The notes: a model not told the origin generated them from the sequence alone. A stretch of 60,000 bases of DNA from Nymphaea colorata (GCF_008831285.2 NC_045148.1:14736802-14796801), one strand, 5' to 3'. Counted from the stretch's first letter, positions 44,567 through 57,543 are shown. A program made the numbers and translations.

Positions 44567-47098
44567 TTATATGGCACCACTACTGGAACCTGCAGAGCAA
44601 TTACTTTTCGAATAAAAAGTACCTTCTTCCACATCACTTTTGCATGTTGATAGTTTATTGGAACATTCTTTATTTGACATTTCATCAGCCAACATCAAAA
44701 AGGACCTGGGAGGCAGCTGCAGGGTGTCTGAACTTCCTTCCAGCATCTCAATAGCTTGGCTCATTGATGGACGGTTTGCTGGCATCATCTGTATGCAACA
44801 CAAACCAACAAGCGGTAACTTCTTCACAATTTCCTCTTCAATCTCTGTGGCTTCACCAAGTCCTACATCATCTCCCTCACTCAGCCGATCATAAATCCAT
44901 GCGGGAAAGTAAGTTTGGCTAGAACCAACAGGCGCAAACACATCCTGCTTCCATATTCTTTAAACCACTTGCAGCAGCAATATTCCAAAACTGTACACAT
45001 CGGACTTATAGGAAACCCTACCAAAGTTTCTAGAGACCTGTTGTGGAGCTATGTAACCTATGGTCCCTCTGTAACCACTGAGGGTCATAGTGTTCTGCGT
45101 TGGAGAAAGCTTCGCCAAGCCAAAATCTGAAATCTTGGGACAAAAGTACTCATCTAGCAAAACATTGTGGGGCTTGATATCAAAATGTAAGATACACATG
45201 TCACATCCTCGATGGAGATATTCTATACCGCGGGCGATGCCTAACGCTATTTTATATAGCATCTCCCAGCTAAGCAGATGATTTCTGCGATTATTACGAA
45301 GAAATATGTACTTGTCAAGAGACCCATTGGGCATGAATTCATAGATGAGAGCCCTCGTCATGCCCTCCGAACAGAAGCCAAGTAGACAAACTATGTTGAC
45401 ATGATGAATTCTACCAATGGTAGCAACCTCATTGATGAAATCCTGGCCAGTGCCCTTGGCTTTCCCCAATAACTTCACTGCAATAGCACGACCGTCAAAT
45501 AGGCTGCCTTTGAAAACGGAGCCAAATCCTCCCTGCCCCAGTTTCTCCTTGAAGTGTCCTGTTATTATCTTGATTTCTGGATATGAATACCGTCTTGGCA
45601 TGAGAATTTGGCATTTCTGGAGCAACTTCTCCACGTTGTCTGATGGAGAATATTTGTTCTTAAGTTTGTATATCAGCAATCTGGCAAGAAATAATATGCC
45701 CAAAATTCTTGGCACAATGCCGAAGACTGATGACAAAAAAGACAACAGTAACAAAAAGTGATCCGCAGTACTAAAAATGAAAATTCAAATCTGAGCGGGG
45801 TATATATACATATATATGTATATTAACTGACCTATGGCTCCAAGTGCTGCTATCCACAAAAGCTGTGACAGTGCCATTAGCCAAATATCTAACGCAAAAA
45901 TAAAGAAAGTCAATGCTGTTGTGAATGCCAAAATGTCAAAGTTGCAACCTGATATGGAGAAGAATGGACTTCGGAGAATTTACTTGTGAAAGCTGCACAG
46001 AAAGGCACGAACAATTAAAACTCAGTAAATGCCAGCAGTGATAAGGACGATAAGGACGTGGAAATGGTGGGATTCGTTCTTCTTAGGCCGTTCAATATGG
46101 ATTTTTGACAAATTAAACGCCGGTAGAAGAGATCCAAGCTTCAATTAGGTGTCTCCTCTTAAGTAGTTAATAAGACTAGCGTGCAATCCGGAGGTCACCA
46201 ATCCCCATCCACCTCGACCCCAATGGTCGTATGTATGGGGAACGTGCTATGGAATGAGTCTTACAAAAATATGCCCAAGAAAAGCCAGAGGATAGGGAAA
46301 TGACTACTTACCAAAGCAAAACAGAGGGCAACCTCCGTCGATCTTGCTGTCGCATAAATGACACAGAGAACGCAAGTCCACCCGAAAACCCATCTGCAGC
46401 TGACTCGAGATGGCTGTCAGATTAAGGCCTTCCTGGTCGCCATTATTGTCGTATGAGATAACCGTAGTAGCAACGATCTGGCAGGAGCGGTCGAGTTGTT
46501 CTACTGTCACGGAGGTATTGGAAAGAAGGTAAGAACGCCACGGTACTGAACAGGAGGAGGAGGAGGAGAAGGCGTTGTTGCCTGGACAGGGGAGAGGAAG
46601 GTAAGTTGCTGGGTCCAGCTGCCCATCGCCTCTAGTTTTCCTGCACCTCACCCACGTGACAGGTTTTATCAACAATCTTATAGGATCCAACATGACACTT
46701 CCTGTAGAGTAGCGAGGTAGCTGGCAGACGCTGCTGGCAGAGTCGTTAGACCCAAAATTTGGGTCTGCAATTTGAATCCAGCTTGCATTGTACATTGAAC
46801 TGACGTTGATTTTCTTGACATGGTAGATGCCCTGGAATCGTGGTACCGGGTAATTCCGAGTGAGGTTGATGAGAAGGGTGGTGTTATCCTGGCAGATGAG
46901 TGGGAAGCCTAGGGCTTTTGATCCTTGGAGTTTGAAGGGGTATGAAATCTCCTTCACTTCCCCGCAGCTGAATGATGGACAGCATTTTATGTTGAACATC
47001 TCTTGATATCCACCAAGAAGACTACTGTACCCTCTGCTAACCACAACATAGATGACTTGAAATGAGGCGATGGCTGCAAGTAACTGAAGCCACATCAC
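44567..47098 (-). pseudogene. Receptor D: LRK10L-type receptor-like kinase with a nonsense codon
   Basis: Exon 1 (47,098 to a donor at 46,311) codes for signal peptide MMWLQLLAAIASFQVI and the GUB_WAK-type ectodomain (CCPSFSCGEVKEISYPF to CHLCDSKIDGGCPLFCFG). Exon 2 (about 45,948-45,832) holds the membrane helix (TTALTFFIFALDIWL). Exon 3 holds a kinase with intact [28 protein letters not shown], non-RD loop [10 protein letters not shown] and DFG. Two oddities: the APE motif reads APQ, and GAA has become TAA at 44,960-44,962 after LLLQVV, removing the last third of the C-lobe. The remainder ([14 protein letters not shown].. RPSMSQAIEMLEG) is open to 44,567. Receptor A has Glu in both places but carries its own stop and frameshift. 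The exon 2/3 junction does not keep frame as I read it, the same in A, so an unseen small exon or another junction is possible. Could yield a truncated membrane receptor. Confidence 0.8.
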
Positions 47099-47630
47099 CT
47101 CACCGCTTAAGCCACATCACCTCACCGCTTGCGAGAGTGAGAGCAGAGCAGAAGACGAAAAGTGGTGGCAAGATTGAGGAGATGGTTTATTAGCCGGAGG
47201 AACACCACTACGTGGTCCAAATTAGCCGACTAATTTAATCTTTTGACTTTTTCTTTGGCATGCCCTTGACATTTATTAAGAGTTACGTGTAGCAGAAACA
47301 ACAAAAAAAGAGATATTGACCACCGGAAAAATAGAGAAGCGGCAATCGGTGCCTCCATCGATAGGAGATATCAAGGAGAGACTAGCATGGAAAATTGTTA
47401 TTTTTGAAAAATTGTTCTTTCTCTTCAAATCTTTTCATTTATGAAGAGACCGGAAATTTACTTTTCTCTTTCTCTCCCTCCCTTTCTTTTCTAACAAAAC
47501 ACGATTATCCTTGATCGTTTTTTGTCCCTGTTTTGCCTTCCTCTGCGTTCATCCATCCAAACGAACTCTTTCTAGTTTGTATTTCCATGCCTCAACATGT
47601 TCTTTGATGAGTCAGAAACTAATTGTACTT
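47099..47630. other. Upstream region of receptor D
   Basis: Parallel to 10,366-10,780 upstream of A, including a CCTCACCGCTT repeat at 47,097-47,130. No clear core promoter element. Confidence 0.4.
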
Positions 47631-48300
47631 CTACTCGTCCTGTGCCTGAAAGTTAATTCTCAACTAATTGTACTCCTACTAGCAATCAGCATGTACTCTG
47701 CCGCCTAATTTGGATGGACATTCCATGATAATTCTCACATACTCATAATTATCGTATTTCTCAACAAGTATATAACATATTAGAGTCTTATAAATACTAC
47801 TTTTCTTGTTCATAAACAACGCGAACATTAGTGTAGCATGTTTGGTAGGAAACTAAGAGGAAAAAAAAAAGCAAAAGAAAATGACGAAACACAAAGATGA
47901 AGTACAGCTCTCTTATTATACGAAATACAGCTCTCATATTAGAAGCGAATTTGATATTCTCACAAACAACTTCTTCCGCCAGTCCCATTTCCCGATCTAA
48001 ACAACACTTCTCCACTCCAGCACTTTTTCATTATTTTACTAAAATGCCGCATGTAACCTTTTGTTTAGCTATTCCCATGCCCGATTTGTTTGTTCCATCC
48101 ATTTGCAATTGTGGACCAGAAAAGACCCTTCTTAACCATAACATACGATTCATAATGCTTTTTTTAAAAACAAATTTATTCCTAACTGCAATATCCTTTT
48201 CTTCTTTTATGCCATATACAGTGTATGGCATGAAATGATATATTTGAATAGCACATGAACTTAGAAAAATATTCCAAATGTAGATGTGACTGAAAACGAC
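47631..48300. repeat. Extra segment upstream of receptor D, derived from a receptor C 3' flank
   Basis: Absent at the corresponding point of copy A (about 10,779), where GATGAGT runs directly into GTGTGGTCGA. The inserted bases match 38,395-39,090. There are no visible transposon ends, so recombination between receptor flanks is the likely cause. Confidence 0.55.
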
Positions 48301-49355
48301 GATTGTGTGGTCGAAAGAAGCTTTTGTTTGAGAAAATTGATTGGCCATGAAAGCATAGGCGAGGTAAACTGTATGCAAACGGATGTTACATCTGACATTA
48401 ATTTTGCAGACGGCACTTCCGACGACGTCAATTTTGTTTTGCTTTTGACTAAATAGTAAGAAGACTTTTTTTTACAATCCTTATAAAAAGTTATCTTATG
48501 TATTTTAATGGGATCATTTCATACCGCTTCTGCACAAAAAAAAAAAAAAAAAATCGTGCACTGATGACTTACAGAACCAGGTTCGAAAATTTGAAGGCTA
48601 AGAAAGCCGCAATAAAATCTTTGAGCTTCCTCAATAAGACCATTTCCTCGATTGTAATTTCTCGCAGTCTCGCTGCACCACACAGTTGCCGTAAGTATCA
48701 AAATGCTTAAATGGTTAACTGGCGAATTTGCACAAAAACCGAAACCCTGAATTATCAATCTTTAGAGGAAATTAATTATGATAATTTTTCATTTCGACTG
48801 CTCTTACAATATTTCCTCCTGCTGATCCCTTAGAGTCTTCCGTATCGCACAATAACTGGTGAAACCCTCACTTTATGGAAAGCAAAGATTTCCACACTTC
48901 TCTTCAAACATCTCCAACTCAACTCTTTTTGCATGTAGGATATTTGGATTTCAGAAATTCTCAATAACTGTGACACGTGGAGATTACTCCATTAATGTCG
49001 TGTGTTCAACATGGTTAATCAAGGAAGGAATATATATATATATATATATGAAGTATCCCCCCTTGCACCAGTTTTGCGCTCCTTCCTCAGAGTGGATGTC
49101 GTTGCCTTTCTCCCTTTTTTGTTTTTATCAAAATCAATCTGGGCCATCCGATTATACAGCTAATAAGAGTACACATGCGGATGAATATGTAGCTACCCCT
49201 GAGCAGAGAGACATCACAAGAACAATATTTACTGTGCAACATTCTTAGCAATAGTCTATGATTCAGCAACAATTTTTAATTTAGCAATGATTCTTAACTC
49301 TTGTGGCGACTTCTTTTAGCAATTTGGCAGTCTTCTAGCATCCAGCAAATTCCAA

Positions 49356-49393
<38 letters not shown>

Positions 49394-49808
49394 GTAGAGT
49401 TTGAAATTCTAGATGTTTCTGAATGGCTGACAGTCAAAAAATAGTCCTTGAAAGCGCCATACATGATACACCATTGTTAAAGCAAGATTAAGTACTGTTG
49501 CAATATAAACCATGGCTAATGCTTCTGTAGCGACTATTTTTTAGGAACAGTTATTCAATTTTAGCCATTTCGCAGGTTTTTAACTATGTAAAACTGTTTC
49601 ATATCACCTGGAATATTTGTCAGACCATTGGTAAGGCACCAACTGTTGTATAATTGGTCAAATTAATGAGTATTAATGTGTCACTGGCTTATCAACCGTG
49701 GTGCTGTTACGTTACTAAGAGCTGTTCGTCGTTCATTGCAATCAAGCCGTGCGAGCTGTAGTAGCTGGTCTACTTCACTACTCATGGAAGCCACATTATT
49801 GGAACATT
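48301..49808. repeat. Duplicated non-coding segment, copy 3
   Basis: Parallel to 10,781-12,325. Microsatellites: poly-A 48,535-48,553, (TA)n 49,031-49,049, (CA)n(TA)n 49,362-49,393. It leads into kinase relic K3. No coding frame with support. Confidence 0.6.
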
Positions 49809-49984
49809 GTAGTTGTCACCGAAAAAGAAGACGAAAATAGCTAGAAAGTTGGTCATTGTAGCACTGTGGTGAATACAACTGAACCCGGTGGATCGCCCCA
49901 ACATGAAAAGGGTTGCGCAGATGTTGAAAGGAGCAAGCAAGAGGGTGGAAATGCCTCCAAGCCCCCTTGCCTCAAGTACCACAT
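49809..49984 (+). pseudogene. Kinase-tail relic K3
   Basis: The same fragment as K1: VVVTEKED, then one extra A that shifts the frame, the TGG TGA ATA site with the shared nonsense codon, and the RPNMKRVAQMLKG..PPSPLASST tail. Same orientation and position within the duplicated unit as K1. Confidence 0.72.
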
Positions 49985-50354
49985 GCTCTCTAGTTCAAAA
50001 TGCCTCGATGGATTATTATCTGGCCCTTGTGCCTTGAGGTTCACAAAAGAATGGTGCTCTTAACCGTGTAATTTGAACGGATTTGATAAATATAGTTCCC
50101 CCACAATTATCATCATCGATCACTTTTCAGGGCTGATCCTTACATCCTCATGTATTATTTAAGGTCCTAGAATAATAGATAATTTTTTGTTTCCATAATT
50201 ATAAGCACTCATATGACGGCACTAAAATCAGACCAGAAATTTTAGTGAAGTCCCGGAAGCCGGTCAAAGTAATCAGTTCACACCAGGGGTTAGTCGATCA
50301 AGAAAGTAAACGTTGCCACGGCACACTCTATTTCTTCCGCTCCGTTCAAGTGGT
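49985..50354. other. Non-coding segment after relic K3
   Basis: Parallel to 12,501-12,860. Nothing coding. Confidence 0.4.
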
Positions 50355-50568
50355 CTTTTTCAAATGGACTCACGGGACTACCGTCCTGACTACGTGAGTT
50401 GGTCTTTTTCAAATGGACTCAACTTTTTCAAATGGACTCACAGGACTACCGTCCTGACTACGTAAGTTGGTCTTTTCAAATGGACTCACAGCGCTACGTC
50501 CCGACTACGTAAGTTGGTCTTTTTCAAATGGACTCACAGGACTACCGTCCAGATTACGTAAGTTGGCG
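50355..50568. repeat. Minisatellite with palindromic core, four full units and one truncated
   Basis: Same unit as 12,861-13,009 (about 49 bases; AGGAC-TACC-GTCCT core; CTACGTAAG). The second unit stops after CAAATGGACTCAA, and the next unit restarts at once, as expected from slippage or unequal exchange. Confidence 0.85.
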
Positions 50569-50768
50569 TTACAAAGACGATCAAGGAATCTGACCACATT
50601 TCTGGTCTACTAATTAAAGTTATATGGCAGTATCCAACGTACAATGCCCCAACCCGGACGTTGTGTGACTGGTGTTTCAAAAGAGAGGGCCTGCAGATTA
50701 AGTTCAGCATTGGGGTGTTGCCACCGATTTTCTTGTGATAGATCTTGTTACCGGATGCTTTCCCTATC

Positions 50769-51206
50769 TTATTTATTCGTCTCCAGAGTTGGTATATCTG
50801 ACATGAAGGAAGAGTCCATACCAGCTTCTAGAGAAATAGCTGATACAGGAGGACCATATACTCCTCCCTTTTGTGTCTCTATACTACCTTTTCTCTCCCA
50901 AAAAAAGTGAATCTCCACTGTATTATCGTCGATGTACATGTACTGACGTGGTCCATTTCCAGGGGCCACTTCCGACGACGTCTTTTTTGTTAGGAAAAGT
51001 CGCAAGGCTTGGAAAGCGGCAGTAAATCTTTGAGCTGCCTCAATCAGACCCATTTCCTCGTAATTTCTTGCTGTCTGGCTCCACCACAGTATCAAAATGT
51101 TTAAAAGATTTAACTTACCAAAATACCGCCGTCCACGGTTACAAAGAGCTGTCCGTCGTTGATTGCCATCGGAATATTTAGTTATAGAGATTGCCATCGA
51201 CGACAT
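50769..51206 (-). other. Unassigned 145-codon frame
   Basis: Longer version of the frame at 13,164-13,418, sharing ETARNY.EMGLIEAAQRF and the NGPRQYMYIDDNTVEIHFFW stretch. It extends into SAISLEAGMDSSFMSDIP. No domain recognised. Lower-strand reading of a duplicated non-coding stretch is an equally good explanation. Confidence 0.25.
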
Positions 51207-51225
51207 GCCTTAAATTAAATGTGAA

Positions 51226-52831
51226 ACCCCCCAGAAAAAAAAAAAAAAAAATGAAAAGGCTTCATGGCACGAGCTCGCAAAGATATCTTCATGTTTTCAT
51301 CACGAAAAAGTGTTGGCTCTTCAAGGCTCGCAGTTTGGCAGTATCCACTATTTTGCAATAAAAGCTTGGCATGCCTAACGACCTCTGTACGCTACGCCCC
51401 TTGGGACAAGAGAAAGACAGAGGAAGGGTGCGAGAGAGGCCTATTGGCTTCCAATTTAAACTCTTGTTTTCATTGAAAATTCTATAGAACAGTAAGGTAC
51501 CTGAAGAATGAGAAAAATATCAATCAACCGATCCCTTCCTATTGTACTCACATGCACACGACGGAAAGACCGATTAGCAACAAAATCATAGACTGAGACT
51601 ATGTAGTCTAATTTTTCTTAAGATACGATTTGACTTCCGTCTGTCATTTTTACTCGGATTCCACTGCAATACATTGATACATTGCACTATTAACTGCTGC
51701 AACCATTGAAACAGGTCAATTATTTCTTCACAACAAATGAAATATGTTACATTAAGAGATACCAATAAAATCTCTTATCATGTACTTAGCAAAAATGGTG
51801 ATGTACATGATAAAGAAAGAAGAGACACGGTTGTCAAATCCTAAGCTGAAAATAAGCTATTATGTAGGCTAGGCAAGAGTTGTTGGATAGTGGCCCTGAG
51901 ACCTCCTCGAGTCCAGTTCTGTAAAAGCTAGGTTTATGAAAACCAAGTTTTCTAATGAGTTTTAGAAACTTCGTTTTTTTTTTTTTTTTTTGGTTTGGGT
52001 GACACATCAAAACCGGGTTTTTAAATAATCTAAAGGAGACAAGATTTTCCACTAACCATGTTCTGTCAAAACTAGGTTTTCTTCAAAACCAAATTTGATG
52101 GCATCAAAACACCCCAAATCCTGGTTTTCAAGTGTTTCCAAACGGCAAACACCTCTTAAGGTAAAGAAAATACTTTCCACTAGCTTAAGCAATCTTACAT
52201 CTGTCATGAAAATTCTCTGCCTGCTCAGCCTTAAACAAATACAGCCTCTAAATGAGAATTATGCTTAGCTGTCCTTCGCCAGGACTAGCTACTACTATTT
52301 AAGGGCAAACTTCTGCACAGTTATTTGGAGTGCTACCCAATTTCCACATTGAATCGGCAAATCTGGAGAAGATTCGCCAACTTTTCATATCTCGAAAAAG
52401 TTGCTGAATAACCTTCGTAAGTCACTTAAAAACGGTTCCTCCTCTTCCTGCTAACATGCTCTGTTCCTGTAAACCTTCCCTTCCCCCAATTCCCTTCAAG
52501 TTTACCTCTATAAGGTGAGGCGGACAAAGGGCTGCCCTTTGCATACTACCATTTCTATATTAAAAGCGAAACAGGAGGCACTAACGGTAGCAGATTAAGT
52601 GGTTCCTCTTTAGCACTCTAAATTGCTTAATTAGATAAGTCATCGATTAATCACTAAGTATTCATAAGAAATTGTGTCAAGTCTTGGAGGATGATCATAT
52701 GGGGCGAACATATTGGTGCGTGTGGATGCACCGGATCGTGGAAGAATCAGATTAGCTGTCGACGTATGACGAATTTAACATCGCGGAAGAGTCTAATTCA
52801 AGCACTGAAAACAAGCCCGGGTAAAGGGATG
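51226..52831. repeat. Left flank of Copia-3 (segmental duplication, block L copy 3)
   Basis: Nearly base-for-base copy of 19,196-20,803, including the third MITE-like repeat (about 51,905-52,165). No gene. Confidence 0.7.
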
Positions 52832-52836
52832 GGAGG

Positions 52837-53495
52837 TGTTGGGTCGGGTCCAGCCTCAAGTGGACCCAATCCGGCCCGTCACTTAAGTGACGGGCACGGG
52901 CGGAAGAAAAGGAGGGCACGCGATGTGCCCCCTCTCTCTCTCAATCCCTCTTACGTCTCTCTCTCTAGGGTTCCGTTTTTTGGGAAAAGAGAGGTGTGCT
53001 CTCTTTTGTGCTCTTCTCTTCGTGGCTGCACAACAAGAGGAGAGAAGGAGGAGAAGAGAGGAGAGAAGGAGAAGAAGAAAAGAAAGAGTTGAAGAGGAAG
53101 AGAAGGTTGCGAGCATTTGGCTAGAGCAAGATGCGATTCCAACGAGGAGGCGGAACGCATCTCCTCCTAATTCACACTTTGGGCATTCAATCGGTGATAT
53201 TTTTCCCTTGTTTTTCTCATATAGCTTTGGTGAGATATTATTGTTGGAGGGTTGGCTTTGTGTAGCCCCTCGTGAGAAAACTTATATCATTGATTATAGT
53301 GGATTGAGTTTTGGGTCGTAGTACCCCGTGGTTTTTACCCTCATTGTTTTGAGGGGTTTTCCACGTAAAAATCTTCTCGTGCATTTGTGATTGCTTGGTC
53401 GTTGTTTTGTTGCTTCTTCCATGATCGGTTTGGGCTATACTTCGTTGTTGAATCTTTTTTAGTAGATTAGTGTTTATCCGCATTTTATCCCAACA
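52837..53495 (+). repeat. Copia-3 5' LTR
   Basis: 659 bases, TGTTGGG..CCCAACA. It is shorter than the Copia-2 5' LTR because of a deletion in the CT-rich tract near 52,965. Confidence 0.9.
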
Positions 53496-53498
53496 AAG

Positions 53499-53510
53499 TG
53501 GTATCAGAAC
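53499..53510 (+). other. Copia-3 primer-binding site, mutated
   Basis: TGGTATCAGAAC: one change (G to A) from the initiator-Met tRNA match kept in Copia-2. Confidence 0.8.
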
Positions 53511-53514
53511 CAAC

Positions 53515-56500
53515 ATGGTGGATAGCAAAATTGATTTTGGTACTAGCCGTATGATTAGTCTAAATGAGACTAATTATAGTCTATGGAAAAATATGATGAA
53601 AGATCTCTTATATGTGAAGGCTATGCACCTTCCAGTTTTTGCCAAAGAAAAGCCTGATTCTAAGTCTGACGAAGAATGAGAATTTGAACATGAACAAGTT
53701 TGTGGATGAAAATGTTTATAACCATATTCAAGATGAAAATTATGCATGTAGTTTGTGGGCAAAATTAGAAAATCTTTATGCCTCCAAGACAAGAAGTAGT
53801 AAATTATTTCTTCTGGAAAGATTGATGAATTTGAGATTCAGGGAGGGCAATTCAGTGTCAGATTTTCTAAATGATTTTCAGGGGGTCATTAGTCAGTTAT
53901 CCAGTATGGGCATTAAATTTGAAGATGAGATTTTTGGATTATTATTGCTTGCTAATTTGCCTGATTTGTGGGAGACATTTAGTGTCTCGCTTACTAACTC
54001 TACAGCTAATGGGGTTGTTTCTTTAGAGACTGTTAAGTAAGGTATTCTCAATGAGGAGATGAGAAGAAAATCTCAGGCTTGCTCTTCTCATACAGAGGTT
54101 CTTTTCACAGATAATAGGGGGAGGAGTAAATTCAAGAGTGACAGGGGCAGAGATAAAAGCAGAAGCAAGTCCAAATCGAGATATAAGAATTTGGAATGCC
54201 ATCACTGTGGAAAGAAAGGACACATAAAGAAGTACTGCTTCCAGCTGAAGAAGGAGAATAAAATTGGGGAAAAACAGGAGAAGAAAAATGACCGAGATGA
54301 CAATGTCGCAACTGCTGCACAACATGAAATGTTTGTTGTTTGTGATGCTAACATGGTTAATGTTGCTAGAGACGATACTTGTTGGCTTGTTGATAGTGGT
54401 TCAACTCTTCATGTTACTTCCCATAAGAATTTTTTCTCTTCATATATTTCTGGTGATTTTGGTACTTTGAGAATGAGTAATGGTTCTTTGTCTTACGTTG
54501 TAGGCAAACGCGACGTCATTCTGAAGAATGCGAATGGAGCTCTATTGAAGCTGACAGATGTGAGGTATGCACCTGACATGCATCTGAACCTTATCTCTGC
54601 AAGAAGGCTCGATGAAGAAGGGTATCACAACACGTTTGGTGACAGCCAGTGGAAGCTTACCATAGGTTCATTGATTATTGCTCGAGGCAAGAGATGCAGC
54701 AATAATCTTTATACTTTGCAGACGTCAATTTTCAGAGACATGGTACATGTGACACAAGATGAGAAACCTATAGAGTTGTGGTACAAGAGGCTGAGACATA
54801 TGAGTGATAAGGGACTGCAATTCTTGATCAAGAAGAATATTCTACAAGATGTAAAGAAGGTTAAACTTGACAAATGTAGTCAATGTTTTGCAGGGAAGCA
54901 GACACGGGTCTCTTTCAAGAGTCATCCACCTTCCAGAAAGTCAGAAGCACTTGAGCTGGTTCATACAGATGTATGCGGTCCTATTAAAGTAAGTTCACAT
55001 GGTGGTGCACTTTATTTTGTCACGTTTATTGATGATTTTTCTAGGAAAGTTTGGGTCTATTCTTTGAAGAGGAAAGACCAAGTCCTTGGTGTTTTTAAGG
55101 ACTTTCATGCACTGGTTGAAAGACAGTAAAAAAAGAAGTTGAAGTATATTCGCAGCGATAATGAGGGAGAGTATATTGATCCATTTGATGAGTATTGCAG
55201 ATCTCATGGCATAAGGCACCAGAAGACTCCACCTAAGACTTCTCCTTTGAATGACGTGGCAGAAAGGATGAACAGGACACTCATGGAGAGAGTTAGATGT
55301 CACCTATCTGAAGCTAAGTTATCTGACTCCTTTTGGTGTGAAGCTTTACATACTGCTGCTTATGTGATTAACTTGTCTCTACATGTTTCTTTGGATGGTG
55401 ATGTTCCTAACAGAGTTTGGTATGGAAAGGATGTATCCTATGAGCACTTATGTGTATTTGGATGTGGGGCATTTGTGCATATACCAAAGGATGAGAGGTC
55501 GAAGTTGGAATCAAAAAGCAGGCAGTGCGTGTTTTTGGGTTATGGCCATGATGAATTTGGTTACAGATTGTATGATCCAGTTGAGAAGAAGATTGTCAGA
55601 AGCAGGGATGTTGTACTTGCTGAAGATTAGAATATTGAGGATATTCAGAAAGCAGTAAAGTATTCTTCTCATAGCAGCTATTTGCTAGTTGATGTGGACC
55701 CTATTCCCTTGCAGAATACTTCAAGAGCAGTGCCAGATGATGCTATGGGCAGATACATGATAGAGAATGACGAGTAGACATGCCATATATTCCTAATTCA
55801 GATGACAAAGATGATGATCATAATCTGGAGGGTTCTTCCTCAGATGTAGATCAGTAGCAGAGATCCACGAGGGAGCGACGTCCCTCAACTAGATATCCCG
55901 CACATGACTATATTTTGTTGACTAATAGTGGTGAGCCTGAATGCTATGAAGAAGCTATGCATGATGTGCACAAGGAAAATTGGATGGAAGCTATGAAAAA
56001 TGAGATGCAGTCACTTTACGACAACCACACCTTCGAGCTTGTGGAGTTGCCCCAAGACAAGAGGGCATTGAGAAACAAATGGGTTTTTAGAGTGAAGCAT
56101 GATGAAAACTCTTTAAACCCAAAATACAAAGCTAGGTTGGTTGTGAAGGGGTTCAATCAGAGGAAAGGAGTTGACTTTGACGAGATATTCTCACCGGTGG
56201 TCAAGATGTCATCTATCAGAGTTGTTCTTAGTTTGGCAACTAGTCTTGATTTGGAGATCGAGCAGATGGATGTGAAGAGAGCTTTTCTTCATGGTGATCT
56301 TGATGAGGAAATTTACATGATGCAAGCAGAAGGTTTTCTTGTAAAAGGTAAAGAAAACCATGTTTGCAGATTAAAGAAAAGCTTGTATGGTCTGAAGCAG
56401 ACACCTAGGCAGTGGTACAAGAAGTTCGAGTCATTTATGGGGGAGTATGGCTACACCAAGACTACTTCACATCACTGCGTCTTTGTGAAGAAATTCTCAG

Positions 56501-57494
56501 GTAATGATTTTGTCATTTTGTTGATGACATGCTTATTGTTGGCAATAATATCTCGAGAATTTCAAGCTTAAAAAAGGAGTTGAGCAAGTCTTTTGCTATG
56601 AAAGACTTGGGACCTGCTAGTCAGATTTTGGGTATAAAGATCACGCGAGATAGGACGTCGAAGAAGCTATGGCTATCTCAGGAGAAGTACATTGAAAAAG
56701 TACTTCAAAGATTTCACATAGACAAGGCAAAGCCTGTTAGCACCCCTCTTGCAGCGCATTTCAAGTTGAGCACCAAGCAGAGTCCAAGGACAGATTCAGA
56801 AAAGGAATATATGGAGAAGATTCCCCATGCCTCAGTCACAGGTAGTCTGATATATGCTATGGTATGTACTAGAACTGATATTGCTTATTCAGTTGGAGTT
56901 GTTAGTCGGTTTGTCTCAAATCTAGGAAAGAAACACTGGGAAGCAGTTAAATGGATTTTGAGATACCTTCGTGGAACTAGCAGTTTTTCACTTTGTTTTG
57001 GAGCAGAAAAATCTATTCTTGTTGGCTATACAGATTCAGACATGGCATGAGACATTGACAGGAGAAGATCTATATCTGGTTTTTTATTGACATATGCAGG
57101 TGGTGCAGTTTCTTGGCAATCCAGACTTTAGAAATGTGTAGCATTATCTACTACTGAAACAGAGTTTATTGCCGCTACAGAGGCGAGCAAGGAGCTTCTA
57201 TGGATGAAGAGGTTCATGCAGGAACTTCAGTTTAGTCAAGACGAGTACGTGCTTTACTGTGACAGTCAGAGTGCTATTCACCTTAGAAAGAATTCTACTT
57301 TTCATGCAAGGTCAAAGCATATAGACGTGAGGTATCATTGGATACGTGATGTTATACAGTCGAAGCAGTTTGTTCTTGATAAGATCCATACAAATGATAA
57401 TCCTGCAGATATGATGACAAAGTCTCTACCTAAAGAGAAACATGATATGTGTAGAAACTTAGTTGGGATGACTGCCTTTAAGGCAGTATATTAA
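53515..57494 (+). pseudogene. Copia-3 gag-pol, many stops and frameshifts
   Basis: Same order as Copia-2: gag from [20 protein letters not shown], an intact CCHC knuckle (CHHCGKKGHIKKYC, with His present), protease DSGSTLHVT, integrase, RT and RNase H. Shared lesions are the stops near 53,677, 54,038, 55,127, 55,628, 55,857 and 57,048, plus the same base loss at the RT active-site segment near 56,520. Two stops of Copia-2 are absent here: the integrase region is open through 55,509 to 55,628, and the RT start near 56,080 is TGG instead of TGA. A one-base difference near 55,744 is private to this copy. Not functional. Confidence 0.9.
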
Positions 57495-57533
57495 TTTTGT
57501 TCTTTTTGCAGGAATGTTCCATCACTTGAGGCT

Positions 57534-57543
57534 GGAGGGGGAG
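57534..57543 (+). other. Copia-3 polypurine tract
   Basis: GGAGGGGGAG, again inside the inverted repeat with arms 57,523-57,535 and 57,559-57,571. Confidence 0.8.
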
